Of a stretch of DNA of 64,000 bases, positions 1 to 12,121 are shown piece after piece. Within the stretch, counting starts at the first letter, position 1. Each line of letters opens with the position of its first letter. Under the pieces are notes generated by a model. That model did not search any database and had not been told where the DNA came from. It was given only the letters and a program-made list of their open reading frames with translations. This stretch comes from Saturnia japonica (lineage: Eukaryota > Arthropoda > Insecta > Lepidoptera > Saturniidae), in contig CM065309.1 of assembly GCA_033032175.1 (NCBI GenBank), positions 3,348,001 through 3,412,000 on the forward strand, given 5' to 3'. A program made the position numbers and the translations under genes.

Positions 1-237
1 TAGATTTTTTTTTTTTGCTGAGACAAATAAATATGTAGGTATAAATTTTAATAATATTATATTACTTAATTTTTTTTTTTAATGCATTTTTATTTGTAAC
101 AGAACTTATGGCCGGACTAGGTACAATACTAATTCCATGACTGGGATGTTTTGCTAACCGATGATAGTGTATTGACATTCATAAGTGCCTTCTTAGGGCC
201 TAAATTGAATAAAAAATACTTCTATTTTAATTTTAAT
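1..237. other. AT-rich sequence, nothing recognised
   Basis: This stretch is rich in A and T runs and shows no coding similarity or element end that I can name. It lies just past the recognisable 3' part of the LINE reverse transcriptase that starts at 238, so it may be that element's decayed 3' region. Confidence 0.4.
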
Positions 238-621
238 CACGTCAAACATTAGTCAAGGAAAATCTCATTTGGTTTGTTGCATTTAACAGTAAATTATTTA
301 AGGCAAACCATTCAGAGATTTTAACTAAGATATTGATTAGTTTCCTAAGCTAGGAATCTATTCTTTTCACTTTGAATATAAGTGAAGTATCGTCTGCATA
401 AAGAACCATGTCAGCTCCGTCTTTAACTACCAGCGGTAGACCTTTTACATAAACGAGAAACAAAAATGGTCCCAAAATCGAGCCCTGAAGAACGCCGATC
501 TAACCAATGATTTCGAAGAGGTTATTCCATATACATTTATTTTCTGACAGCGTTCTGTTAAATAACAAAACTAGTAGGTCAAGAGAAGTTTCACATACAC
601 CATAGTGTTTCAACTTAAGTA

Positions 622-1924
622 CAAGGTGTCCAGAAAGAGTATCGGGTATTTGTAAGTTCAATGAAACAAAAATTATTTGTATGCAATAAAAAAGTTTATT
701 GTTTATTATTAGCATATGAATTGGAGAATTATTTGGAAAAGATGATGTTATCCAAATGATGACCGTTACGTTGCTGGCACTCTTCTAAACGGAAACGAAG
801 ATTGGCGATAACACGTTGACACATAGCTATCGATATTGCTGCCATTTCTGACCTGATGTTTTGCTTTAACTGGGTTAGATTCGTCGGATTGTTTTGATAA
901 ACCTTACTTTTAAGGTATCCCCATGCAAAATAGTCAAGCGGGCTAAGGTCGGGGCTTCTGGGAGGCCAGTTGATGTTACCCCTTCGCGAAATGACTTTAT
1001 TAGGGAATAATTCGTTAACAACTTCCATTGAGTCATTTGAGGTATGGCAAGTGGCCCCATCTTGCTGGAACCACGTTCTTGAGTTGAAACCTGCAAACTC
1101 CTGCAACTCTGGGACCAAAAAATTTCGCAACATATTGCAATAACGGTCAATATTCACATTAATTGCTCAGCCTCGTTGATCTTCATGAAATTAAGGACCA
1201 ATTATGCCTTTAGCAGACATAGCGGCCCAAAGAACGACCTTTGGGCTATGCAGGGGTCGTTCATGCTTTCGTCTCGGATTCTCCACTGCCCAGTACCGAC
1301 AATTCTGCTTATTAACATGACCATTCAGGTGAAAATTTGCTTCGTCACTGAACAGTATGTTATTAAAGTTGTTAAATCGCTGCAGCATTTCGTTCGCAAA
1401 ATTCAGTCGATTAGCATAGTCCGTATCCTTCAATTCTTGAACCAATTGAATTTTATAGGCTTTTAGATGTAAGTCTTTCTTTAAAATCGAATGTAAAGAC
1501 GATTTTTTGATGTTCAACGCTTGGCTTCGCTTTCGGATGGATAAAGACGGATTTTGACGAACCGACGCCTCAACTTCTTCAATTGTTTCTTCATCGCGAA
1601 CTGAACGAGGACGACCAGAATTTTGAATTTTAACTGTCGCACCTGTATTCTCGAACATCCTGATCCATTTCCTAATGCTATCGTCACTTGGCGCGAGGCG
1701 TGTACGATATTCCGCACGATAGAGACGTTGAGCAGTCATTATTGAATCACCATTACGATAATACGCTCGTACGCAAAATGCGCGATGCGTCCCCGAGTAC
1801 TGTTCCATCGTGACTAAAACTCCACAAAATGGCGGACGCCACGAACCCCTCCCCGCACCCTTTAGACGCCCCGTTTCGAATATGGCGCGAAAACAAATAC
1901 CCGATACCCTTTCTGGACACCTTG
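622..1924 (-). mobile_element. Tc1/mariner element of the DD41D type
   Basis: The element is bounded by inverted repeats beginning CAAGGTGTCCAGAAAG at both ends. These continue for about 30 bp with one or two mismatches and are flanked by TA dinucleotides at 620-621 and 1925-1926, the expected mariner target duplication. At 1303 bp it is full length for the group. It sits inside the LINE reverse transcriptase at 238-2375, and the LINE reading continues on both sides, so the insertion is younger than the LINE. Confidence 0.9.
729..1808 (-). pseudogene. DD41D mariner transposase, one frameshift and one stop
   Basis: The first frame (1808 to 1191) gives 205 residues with the N-terminal helix-turn-helix region and a GRPR linker near residue 66. 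The first catalytic Asp is in FSDEANF at about residue 155. A frameshift just before 1190 and an in-frame TGA at 1167-1169 separate this from the second frame (1157 to 729), which carries WFQQDGATCHT (second Asp) and SPDLSPLDYF (third Asp). Forty-one residues separate the last two Asp, which places it with the DD41D (rosa-like) group rather than DD34D mariners. All three catalytic Asp are present, so inactivation comes only from the two lesions. Confidence 0.85.
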
Positions 1925-2375
1925 TATAAGCGTACTGTGGTCAACGCAGTCGAAGGCCTTTGATAGATCACAGAATACACCCATTGCATCTTATAACTTC
2001 TTCCAAGCCTTAAATATACGACTTAGCAGCGTTGCACCGCCATCAGTGGTTGATTTTGATTTCGTGAAACCAGAAGCCATATTGCCAACCATCCAAAATG
2101 TCTTGTGCTTTGATATCTTCTACTTGCTGCTTGAGCATAATTTTCTCGAAAATCATACTAATCGACGGAAGTACAGAAATTGGTCTATTATTTCTGTACT
2201 TTCTATATTTTAGTTCCACAATCTGATTTAAACAGAGGAACTACTTTACTTATTTTCATTAAACTAAGGGAAGTCCCTGTTTCTATGCACTGATTAAATA
2301 TGTTATCGCGATACTCCAAAAAAACTAAATCAACCAAGATGGCTAGATTTTCCCAATCCAGATGTTTTCATAAAA

Positions 2376-3021
2376 CCATATGAAGCAAACCACTAACCTT
2401 GATCGTAGCGAATTCAGCTTGCGGTGCACCGCTATACTGCCACACACTGCTCGTACACACACACGTACTAAAGTTAACTTGTAAGGTTTTGTTATTTATT
2501 CCAGGATTGCAATATTAAATCAATAAAATAACACAGTGCGTCGTCCGCTCTCGAACCGTAATTAGTTTATAACTGACGGTCGTCATAAAAAAAATATCTC
2601 ACCTCGCCGCCAACCCCGGTATCGCGATTTATCCACATATGAAATTATAAAAATCGCCTGGACAAAATATATTAGCCAGATGTGGTGAAATATTGACAAT
2701 TAAGGACTGAACTACTATTACTGACATACCGCAAATGGCTTCAGTATGTTTTAAGTTTAGTTGTTAAAGAGTACTCATTATTTCACTTCCACTAACAGAT
2801 GTAAATTTTTTTTTACAATTTATAGGTGTATTTAGATTTTCCAAAAGTGATGCAGCACCACAGGGCGATGATATTATATTTTTTGTTACTTCTAAAGGTA
2901 TATTTGTGAAATAATTATGGAAAACAGTTGCTACTTCTGAATTGTTTTAGATATGTACTCCCTCGACGTTTACATTATGAGAATTGTCATTTTTCCTATA
3001 ATTTCCTGTTTTTTATTCATT
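2376..3021. other. Unassigned AT-rich sequence
   Basis: No open reading frame, RNA gene or element end could be supported. A short CA-rich run occurs near 2455. The region separates the LINE fragment from the Helitron-like copy. Confidence 0.4.
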
Positions 3022-3527
3022 ACTTGCTGTGCTCGTGGTTTTGCTCACGTGGACTACAGAATGCCCGCGCGAATCTTGTTCCCCGCTCCCGGCTATTTTA
3101 AAGACAAAAATGCTTATTATGGGTGTTCCTTAGAAGATAGACGTATACTCTCCCTGACATTTTTGTAGATCTTTTTAAAGCCTACAATTATGTTGTACAT
3201 TATACTCAGCGTAAGCCATTTAAGCGCCCGAATTTATTCACCATGACCAGTTTTTTTTATTTATTTGTGCGGTACCCTCATTATTTTTCTACAATAAAAG
3301 TAGCCTAATTTACTCCCTATAAAATCAGCTATCTATCAGTGAAAGTCACTTCAAAATCGGTCCAACCAATTCGGAGATTCCCCGGAACAAACAGACAGAC
3401 GGACAGACCGACAAAATTTTTAAACATTGGTTTTTTATAGATATCGTATATACTTTCATATTCATTCAGTAAAAAGCTGATATTTTGACATTACAAAGAG
3501 ACACTTCAATTTTATTAATTGTATACA
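3022..3527 (-). mobile_element. Helitron-like repeat, family A copy 1
   Basis: The plus strand begins with a mutated form of the family start (CTAGCTATGCCCG followed by a G+C-rich segment near 3045). It continues through GACTACAGAATGCCCGCGCG and a CTATTTTAAAGACAAAAATG block, and ends near a TTCAATTTTATTAATT stretch. The same order of blocks recurs at 45922-47640, 59763-60130 and 60875-60985. Better copies show CTAG at the left edge and GA at the right edge, which on the minus strand are a Helitron 3' CTAG and 5' TC. It codes for nothing. The Helitron assignment rests on these termini and on memory of lepidopteran repeats. Confidence 0.6.
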
Positions 3528-5390
3528 TATGTCAAACCGTTTTGATATTATTACCAGATTTAAGGATTTTTATTTCTTAATAATATCGCATAAAATAATA
3601 ACTATGAATAATATGACTAAGGTGACACCCACACGCTGCACTCTGCACGCTCAGTCAGCGGTCAAGCAGTTTACACTTTCTCACAAAAAGCAGAGTCTGT
3701 TCAAAAATTCTCAGTCTGAAGAACTTTCAGAAGTTCGTTTACGTCTTAATAACTGAATTCAATAAGTAACACTGCGGGCTGACTGTGATGGAAAACATTT
3801 TTAAGTGACGTCAACACTTGGCATATTTCCTCTTCGTACTGATAAGCATTATCTCATATTGAAAGAATGAGAGTGAGTCAAACGACTATTAGTATCGTCA
3901 AACTCTATTTCATATTGCTGAGTCATTGCTATTAGCATATTAGTTAGATAGTACTAGACCTCTGTGGACAGTACCTGCTAATACGGTGCAAGATGGGAAA
4001 AATATTAAAGTAAAAAAAATCCTTGGTACTGCAGAAACAACCATTTAGAAACAGGTGATGTTCGTGGAGTATTCGAAATAATTCGCGTGGTGACGTGACG
4101 TCAGTTTCAACCGGTATGTGACGGACGGTGTTGCCACTTTATACTAAAACAGTAATATTTCTTTATTTTCTTATCAAGTTCCCAGAATAACTTAAACACT
4201 TACATGGAAATGTCCATCTTGACGCTTTTTACGTACTCATTCTTGAAGGTGACAAGCGCGAGGATGCCGGTGTGTTACGCTGACGTACTAGACATTTATA
4301 TTAATATTTTATCAAAAAACTTTTTTTAATAACCCTAGAATTATCAGAAGCAATCTTCGTTTATTGAATTTAAATATAAAATTTAAATCGCATACTTTTG
4401 TATAACCCGTATAAAATCTATACTTTAGTTGGAAACGCTCTGCCTGCTGAGGTAATTATAAAGTTGAAATATGTAAGCGACACACTAATATTTCTACATC
4501 AAAAATTTGCATGATACATTTAAAAAGAAATAAAGAAAAAATCATGTTCCATCAACAAGAAATACATGAGGTATTATTATATGTGCGATTGTGAAGTTGT
4601 GGTCGTAACATCGCATGGCAACACAGGGTGAGGCGCATTCCTCAGCGCCGGCGCAGCTCGTTGGTATTCCGGAGATACGTCGCGCCGGTCGCGCGCGCAA
4701 ACCTAACGCGCAAAAAAGACAATGACTCTGAATTTTATACGTCCCTAAAAGTTTCATCAGCGTATTGATACGATTCCGTTGCACCGTCGCGTCGCGCCTG
4801 CAGCTTAAAACGCTCGAAGGCCTTTTGTTTCCAAGGATAGAACCGCGCTGGTCCCGTTGCTAATGCATTTTTTTTAAACGTTTTACATTAAATGCATCTT
4901 TAGACACCATAAAATGCCTCCTCATACATATAAACAGTTAGTTGACGGACATTGAAAAAAATTAATCCAAATTTATGTTCGCGAACCCGAAACAAAGTAC
5001 AGTCACGTTTAACAATAATATATACTTACATATACAAATAACAAACCAGATGAAATATCTACACGTATTACGATTTTATAATTGATGACATTTATGATAG
5101 TAGGTATGGTACCCATTATCATCATGAACTTACTATACATTTTTACTCTTTATCTTAAAGTACAGTCCGTACTCCGTATAAGTACAGAATAAATCGCAAA
5201 AAGGACTGTAGCAAATATTTCCCGAAACTGTTAATCAACGCATTAGAAGACATTTTCAAAACGCTCGACTGGAAGGAACGCGGCATTAACGTGAATGGTA
5301 ACTAAATCTCCCACCTTCACTTTACCGACGTCATAATGTCAGAATCACTGTATGAATTATAACAAATACTGTACATCTTTAATATTGCCT
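3528..5390. other. Unassigned intergenic sequence
   Basis: I see no supported gene. A GC-richer patch occurs at about 4620-4860 and a run of seven G at about 5394, beside the start of the RTE remnant. Short open frames here have no motif and sit in AT-rich or CpG-rich sequence, so they are not called. Confidence 0.4.
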
Positions 5391-6060
5391 CCTGGGGGGG
5401 TCGGTCTTGGGAAGATTTAGGAAAAACCAAGGTCATGGTCAAAGTCCATGTCCTTCCTGAACCTATTCCCGTAGATGGTACGATTCTCAAGGTTATTGGT
5501 CAATACCACACGTATCTCGCCCAGATCATACAACTTACAACTTTAAAATCACTAGGTGGATACAGCTTAGTTGAGCGGCATATAGAAAACTTCATCAAAT
5601 CATGACTTTGCCAATACCATAGTCCTTTTAGGCAAAAGTTTTCAATTAGTGTGTCCTACCTGTTATGGCCGTTACATGGCTGTTCGAAACTTACTATAAA
5701 GCTAGTCCACAAGTATAAGGGATAATATTCGTAATGAAAATCTTCGTCAGCGAACCCAAGTAACCGACATAGCTCAAAAAGTAAACAAGCTAAAGTGGCA
5801 ATGGACCGGTCACGTCTGTTGAAGAACCGACATCCATTGGAGTAGAAGAGTTCTTGAGTGGAGACCACATCTTGGAAAACGTAGTGTGGGACGCCCTCAC
5901 TAGTTTAAGGGCTTCACCTGGGTGTAACGAAGATTTGCAAAAGACTGCTGGAAGTGATTTGATGTAGAAAGACAGAGATCAGATCTAATGGTGAACCTGC
6001 CGAGAGGAGCCCATCAGTGAACTGCTAAAAGCTGATAATGAGGATGATGATGATGATGTA
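5391..6060 (+). pseudogene. RTE-clade LINE, C-terminal remnant
   Basis: Plus-strand translation with several stops gives the typical tail of an RTE polyprotein. The blocks are KTKVMVKVHVLPEPIPVDG near 5430, QYHTYLAQIIQL near 5500, a KVFN..CVLPVMA block near 5640, then IRNENLRQRTQVTDIAQKV and NKLKWQWTGHV near 5740-5810, and RVLEWRPHLGKRSVGRP near 5860. The order matches RTE proteins of insects from the end of the reverse transcriptase domain onward. It ends in a GATGAT-rich tail at 6040-6058, the short-repeat 3' end expected of RTE elements. There is no intact frame longer than about 40 codons. The 5' part is absent. Confidence 0.75.
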
Positions 6061-6914
6061 CGTGATATTGTAATGAAAAATGAAGAGAATATTTAATTTT
6101 ATAAAATTTAGTACATATTGATAAAATGTTGTCGACGACTGTACACGTAAACGATTTCGATTCACATGTGTTTTTGTGGACAGGAATTCAGAGATTGTAG
6201 AATACAGTGATACAACATTATTTTTGCATCGTTTCATTTATTTTTTGTTTCGATAGTTTCAGGGTGTCCGGTCTGCGAGCATTCCTCACCGCGCACCAGT
6301 CAGCCTATCTGGACTATCTCCCCGTATAGTAGGTAAATATATGTAACATTCTATAAGGCGTCACTTTGTTCTTCGACTCGGCTCCTATCAGTCATCGCAA
6401 TATTCATCAATATCTGAATAAAAGCAATGAATAATTCGTCTGTTTAATTGAAGCACTCGCCGACAGTCGACAGCCGGTATCGAGCACTGTGGTGCTACCT
6501 GCTACCTGGTGCTGCAAGCTACTCGGTACTGTACACACTGACACAAGGTTAATTTGTACTTTACATTACTCACACGTCACTCCGCTACACACGTTATTTC
6601 TTTTTTCCACGTATGAAGGAGAACGGATAAAGAATTAGAAGAAAACCGATGAAGGTAAAGATAATGTAGGATCGTGTAAAGGATGATGTATATATAAAAG
6701 GCGTGAATACTGAAATAGCAACAGACAGAGAGGAATGGAAAACGAAAGTATGGTGTGGAGACCCTAATTAGCTTGGAATAAGGGCAAGAATATAAGGACT
6801 TTGACAAAGTATTTAATTTTCACTTGAGAAGATTTTTATGTTGTAACTTTAATTATTTGTTTTATTCAAGAACTAAATATTTAACATCAGCCAATAAACA
6901 ACAACGCATGTTTA
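6061..6914. other. Unassigned sequence between LINE tail and mariner
   Basis: No gene or element could be supported. The stretch is AT-rich with a slightly GC-richer patch near 6260-6530. Confidence 0.35.
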
Positions 6915-8146
6915 CGAGTGAAAATTTCGGGAATCAAGGAAGTGACACAACATTACTATTTAAAAATGTATTTATTGCTTTTCGAATTATTCTCCGCGAA
7001 ATTTGACACATTTTTCCATACGATGGAACCAATCATTGAAGCAACCATTCCATTCGGAAGTTGGGGTCTCCAAAATGGCCGTTTTGTAGGCGTCCACAGC
7101 TTCTTCAGGTGATGAAAATCTCTGTCCACGCAATTTATTCTTTATTTTAGGGAAAGTATAGAAATCATTAGGGCTTAGGTTGGAGCTGTATGGCGGAAGG
7201 TCTAATAATTCTATGTTTTCTTGCTCTAAAAGCTTTTTTGGTCTGTGCGCGGAGTGAGAACTCGCATTGTCGTGAATGGAGGATGATGCGGCGGTTGCCG
7301 TTCTCTTTACGGAGTTCAGAAACGACCTGTGGCAAACAAATGCTAGCATACCATTCTGCATTAACCGTTCTTTGTCCCTCAAGAGGAATAGTCGTAACAT
7401 GGCCGGTTTTGGAGACAAACGTGGCCACCATTTTTTTTGCAACACTCCGTGAACGAATAATTTTTGTTTTGGGTTGGTACGCGTATATCCAGGATTCGTC
7501 ACCTGATATGATGTTGTATACATCATTTGAGGATCCTGCGTGGAATCTTTCGAGAGTTCTGACGCACCAAGTAACGCGAGCCGCTTTTTGCTCTTCACAG
7601 AGCGAATGCGGTATCCATCGGGAAAACAACTTTTTTACACCTAATTGTTCATGCAAGATTGTTTGTATTTGACTCATGCCAATGTCTAAAGTTGCCTGAA
7701 TTTCGCGGTATGTCACATGTCGATCTTCCTCAATCAGCTTACGCACAGCATCAACGTTTTCTTGGGTGACTGTAGTTTTTGGACGACCTTGACGAGGATC
7801 ATCACTTAGCTTGGCACGTCCACGTTGAAATTCAGCAAATCAGCGATAAATTGTGGTTTTGAATGGGTCTTCATCACCAAATGCAGAAATCATCCGGTCA
7901 ACACACTGTTTTTGTTTTAAACCACTTCGAAAGTCATAATAAATCATCGCTCTTGAATTTTCTCGAGTCAATTCCATTTTCTCAACGACTAAACAAGTTT
8001 GACAAAACCTTGTGACAAGACCGAGAATCTTTATTTAAATAAATAAATTGTATTCGATTTTTAAAACCAAGGAGTTTTCAATTACAAAGATTTTAATATG
8101 ACAGGAACAGTGGAAATATTCCATTCCCGATACTTTTAGTGCAGCT
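6915..8146 (-). mobile_element. DD34D mariner, copy 2
   Basis: The element is flanked by TA at 6913-6914 and 8147-8148. The left end carries GAAAATTTCGGGAATCAAGG and the right end, read on the minus strand, AAAAGTATCGGGAAT; these are the same ends as the copy at 57791-59074. At 1232 bp it is slightly shorter than that copy because of an internal deletion. The two copies are clearly the same family and have the same orientation. Confidence 0.88.
6987..7977 (-). pseudogene. DD34D mariner transposase with stop, deletion and frameshift
   Basis: The start codon is at 7977-7975, as in the sister copy. Translation gives the helix-turn-helix half, then a TGA at 7842-7840 where the sister copy has Trp. 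GDESWIYAY carries the first catalytic Asp. A 48-bp in-frame deletion near 7465 removes the residues just after it, between two copies of TTTTTGTT that are both present in the sister copy. An extra A near 7275 shifts the frame just before the second Asp region. The SPNDFY block with the third Asp is readable in the last frame. It cannot make an active enzyme. Confidence 0.88.
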
Positions 8147-9597
8147 TATGTATAAACTTATAGAGAAACTGTCATCCTAAGAAAATTTCGAGAGTAATCC
8201 AATTACACCTTAACTACACTTTTATTCAGCTCATTCATTTAACAATGCATCCCATAATCCAAGCCAAGGAGTTTTATCTTTAACATCATTATTGCCAAGG
8301 TTTGATTGGTTTAAAGCCCAAATTAGTATGAGTATGTATTTGTTTGGAGTACTTGTTATGGTGTTGTGAGGTCAGTGTGCCCGGTTGCATTGACTACCGG
8401 GAACACAGTGTTTGCGCGGCTCTTGTTCTAACGTTGTATCTAAATGTTTGTGGAGTAGCGCGGTGTGGTGCGAGGTGCGAGGCGCGAAGTACAATAACAA
8501 ACCCGCCGCCATTGCCCGAAGGGATACGTCGTGCCACGCCACGAACAAACACTGAACTATTTCCTCACACAGCTTATTGCTTATTGCTGACAACCATTAC
8601 ATCCATATTTTTATCAGCCCCTATTGCAACCTATCCCGAGCAATCGTTTATTATTCACGCTATGAAAATAATGGAGACCATTAGCTATAAGAGCTTGTTT
8701 CATATAATGGGTATTATCTGTGTTTACAAAAACACAGTAATTGTTTGTCACAGAGATAGCAACGCGTAACACCGTTAACCGTCCTCTGTAGAGAGCGTCC
8801 TAGGGCGTTTAATAGATAAAAGCGCTACTTTATAGTAATCCATCGTAAATGTTTTATTTTACGTTAGGTACTTTGCTACCTCGGGCTGATTGTTTTCCCG
8901 GAATTGGTTGACAGTTTTCACATCTATCTACAACAAAAGAGTATTAACAGTTGATGTAACTACTATACCTTAATAAGTTTAACTTGATACTAAAAATTCA
9001 TTAATAACCAGAAATCAAACATAATTTTCCCTTATAACGAGCATAATCGATGGCACGTATTTTGACACTCCCCTCTTCCTCCAATGGTGAATCCGACTGA
9101 AGGCACCCCTGCCAGGTGAATGTTCCGTCATCCCTCTGGTGGTCCTGGTGGGCCAGTACTGTGTGCCACCGCCCGTCTCAAGGTTTAAACTGATTCTATA
9201 TAATATTCAAAAAATATCTACCTACTGTTACTAACAGTATGAACAGCTGGCTTCAAGATAAGCAAATTGTATACATATATTCATATTTATTACAACTCTA
9301 CCTAGCAACAAATGGAACTTTGTCAAAAGGAAAAAATTATAAAGTGAGTGTTTTTTTTAAAGCTACTCTTGAATATCGCAGGCCTCAGTTAATGATATTG
9401 CCACACTTTAAGTGAACAGTATGGAGAGGTCCAGCCCAGCCGGTCAGCCACCCAATCGTCCAATCCACTATCAAACACTATCTTTAAATGTAAATGAATG
9501 TGTATCATAAACATATTAACTATTCCTATTTACATAAATATTATTTAATTGGATATTTTCATTGTATACAGATTAAAATAGTTCAAATATATATATA
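8147..9597. other. Unassigned sequence with a CpG-rich patch
   Basis: CpG is frequent at about 8370-8560, where both strands hold open frames of 73 to 141 codons. Neither has a recognisable motif, and a CpG-rich patch lengthens chance frames by avoiding stop codons. I do not call either frame. Nothing else is supported. Confidence 0.35.
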
Positions 9598-9680
9598 CTA
9601 GCAGTGTAGCTCGGCTTCACTTGTATGTTAAATTTATTCGAGCAAATCCGCGCCACGCCGACGCGCCTTCGCCGTCCGCT
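9598..9680 (-). mobile_element. Possible Helitron 3' end
   Basis: CTAG at 9598-9601 is followed on the plus strand by CAGTGTAGCTCGGCTTCACT, which resembles the terminal segments of the other Helitron-like repeats here read in reverse. The rest of the element could not be delimited, so this is only a fragment call. Confidence 0.3.
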
Positions 9681-11219
9681 GAGCATACGAGTACCTACCT
9701 ATATGTATTGTACCAGAAAAGAATTACAAACACAATATTACCTATTATTTTCATTCCCTGTTCCTGTTCCAAAAGTGACGTCATTTAGTATCCGCTACAT
9801 ACTTACCTATCTATCTATCTCACGTAAGTAGGTACATACAGTTTCGTAGTTATCTGCTAGTTTCTGAATATATAAATAATTGTGCATGTGCGTAGAACTT
9901 AGAAACTAGACAGGGTAAAGGCTACTGACTACAAGGCTATACGGAACAACTCATAAGCAATTCACACACACACACTAGCAAACAGACGTCAGCACACACA
10001 TCGCGCCGCACAGCACTTCTCGCTAGGTTCATACAAGTTTAGCGCAGACACACAGAAACACGACTACCTATTTATTTAGCTATTTAACCATACTTAACTA
10101 ATATAAAATGTTTCTTCATGACAATTATTACTATCTAGTACTAGAACTAACAGACAACAGGGTAACAACCCAAAATACTATAATCATATATTGTCATGTG
10201 ACCGCCTGCGCATGTTCTTGCCCTTTTATATTATAGGTACTAATTATCTTATATACTAAATTTTCCCATCAGCTTCGCCCATTTATTTCTCATATTTTAC
10301 ATTATTGAAAAGTCTCACTGTCATTCAATAATTATACGTAATGTAATGTAATGTATAAAAGGTCAGTGGTCAGTCAGAAGATGATGCTGGATAATAAACA
10401 TCATGTAGCCAGTACTCGTAAACTCCTAAGAAAGTGAACAAGCTCACGCTCAACGCACTCACAAAGCAGAAAGCAGGGGCATACTGATATAACTAAAATA
10501 GTTCATGACACGAAGGAAGCTGGACAACATAAATATACGAGGTAAAGATGACGATAAATACTCATAAAGGAATTACTGAGGGCGATCCAATTTGAATCAG
10601 GTAAGATTGAGGCCAAGCGCATTCCTGTAATGCATTAAAAAAACAAACAAACCTCAACCACAGCAAACTAACGTAGCGTGAATCAAACACGCGTGATTCA
10701 TATGGGGTTTAAGGCAAAGCCAGCGAGATCTGCAATACGAGGCTCAAAGTGATAAAGAGACCTCAAAAAAATGTACTGATGTGCTATTTAGGTATAATAA
10801 TTGATATCCGCTGATAGCGCTCCGCTCGCGCTCGTGTGCCGGGTCAGTGTGCGTGCTGTCTACTGGCGCTAGTCACTTGCTATCCACGACAGTGAGGACA
10901 TAGTACGCGAAGTAGAGTCGAGGTGACGGCCGCGGCCGGTCAGCTCACCACACCAATGCCTTGTTTCATGTTATAAAGCTCTCCGCTTCAGTTCTTATCA
11001 GGAACGTCGCGGGTTAACACTCCTTTAACGGCATTCGATGTCTTAACTGGCCTGTACAATGGAAATTCATCTATTAATTTCTAAACTATACTTACTTCAG
11101 AATCGCTTTGGTAATTTATGATTATTTCTCAAAGTCAATTTTCTTAAGGCTACGGATATTAAACTGCGTTTTCAAAACACTTCTGTTGCTGTCAATATAC
11201 CTACATATATGTAGTTAGA
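9681..11219. other. Unassigned sequence with microsatellites
   Basis: Short simple repeats occur near 9808 (CTAT units), 9963 (CA units) and 10340 (GTAAT units). A GC-richer stretch at about 10800-10950 contains CpG clusters but no supported exon. No element ends were identified. Confidence 0.35.
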
Positions 11220-11570
11220 CTAGCTGACCCGCGCAACTTCATCTGCGTCACTTAATAGATAGAGTAGGTCGTATGCACCTATAATACAATTCTAAAGGAG
11301 CTGAAACAAAAACCAACCATTTGAGCACCATTGCTCTCCCACCCCACATGAAAATGCGCGCGCGGTACTTGATGATTATTTTGCTGCGGAGTTATTTTAA
11401 AACTGATATCTCCTAAGATATTAATTGTAATCAAATCATGTAAAGTACAATTGTGTTCAAAATTAAATACTTGTTATGAATAACATATTTATTTCGGTAA
11501 GGATTAATACCATGTTTATAAAAACACCTGCACAAATAATTCGTTATATTAGAAGTAAATAATTAAATTT
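11220..11570 (-). mobile_element. Lep1-like Helitron fragment, 3' part
   Basis: CTAG at 11220-11223 opens a segment (CTGACCCGCGCAACTTC on the plus strand) that is the reverse complement of the end of the Helitron at 22539-26675. Similarity continues through GCGCGCGGTACTTGATGATT, the TGATATCTCC block near 11405 and the TATAAAAACACCTGCACAAA block near 11520, then fades near 11570. The 5' TC end is missing. This copy is uninterrupted at the position where the other copy carries a LINE, so it shows the empty site. Confidence 0.75.
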
Positions 11571-12121
11571 TATTTATACTACCTAAATACGACTTATAAA
11601 CCAGAATATATACATTTACCATGGACGTATAAAAAAGTATTTTATACATTCATGACATTTAAAGAAAGAAAGAAAAAAAAAAAATTATTTGTTACAAAGA
11701 CATTTGATACCGTAGAAAGTTTAAAAAAAAAATTTACAACAACCTATTACATATCGAGCATCAAATGCCAGTTGCGACAAAACGGCCCCAGCTCAGCATA
11801 ATGACGTACATACTAACTTAAATAGTCGTAAAAGTAAAAAGTAAAAACTTGAGACTTATACCTACGTATAAAACAGAAGTATGTATTATTAATTTATTAT
11901 AAAAACTTCAATAGATACACAAAAACAAACAAAAGCAACTTAAAGAAAAACAAAGAAACATAACAAAAAAGTCAAACCTTTTCGTAACAAAAAGGGCTGG
12001 TGCTCAAACAACCAAAAACGAGGACCCCAGGAGCACACACAGGACAAGTAAGTTTTAAATTATTTTACAGGAGACAAAACATTAAGAATAATAATTGTAT
12101 TAAGATTAGGTTGCACTTATT
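11571..12121. other. A-rich sequence
   Basis: The stretch has long A runs (near 11670, 11730 and 11940) and no coding signal. The part right of about 12000 is probably the 3' untranslated tail of the minus-strand LINE that begins at 12122. Confidence 0.4.

Larger units (their letters stand above)
238..2375 (-). pseudogene. CR1/jockey-like LINE reverse transcriptase fragment, split by a mariner
   Basis: Read on the minus strand, the reverse-transcriptase blocks occur in the right order: a KISKVVPLFKS segment near 2250, NRPISVLPSISMIFEKIM near 2180, DLSKAFDCVDHSTLIQ ending at the mariner boundary near 1926, then LKLKHYGVC near 615, QGSILGPFLFLVYVKGLP near 450, the catalytic YADD at 389-400 and a KISEWFALNNLLLN block near 320. 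Frames change several times and stop codons occur, so it is dead. The mariner at 622-1924 interrupts the domain between the AFD box and the next helix. The endonuclease and most of the 3' part are missing. Clade assignment (CR1/L2 versus jockey) is from motif style only. A short relative of the 1990-2080 part recurs near 18840. Confidence 0.8.

Noticed and set aside
7190..7672. Plus-strand 160-codon frame
   Set aside because: It is the antisense shadow of the mariner transposase.
8344..8769. 141-codon open frame
   Set aside because: No motif, CpG-rich context, and an overlapping frame on the opposite strand.
10960..11000. TATA-like TTATAAAG with a TCAGTT initiator-like site
   Set aside because: The spacing is about 16 bp, too short for a TATA/initiator pair, and no exon follows.
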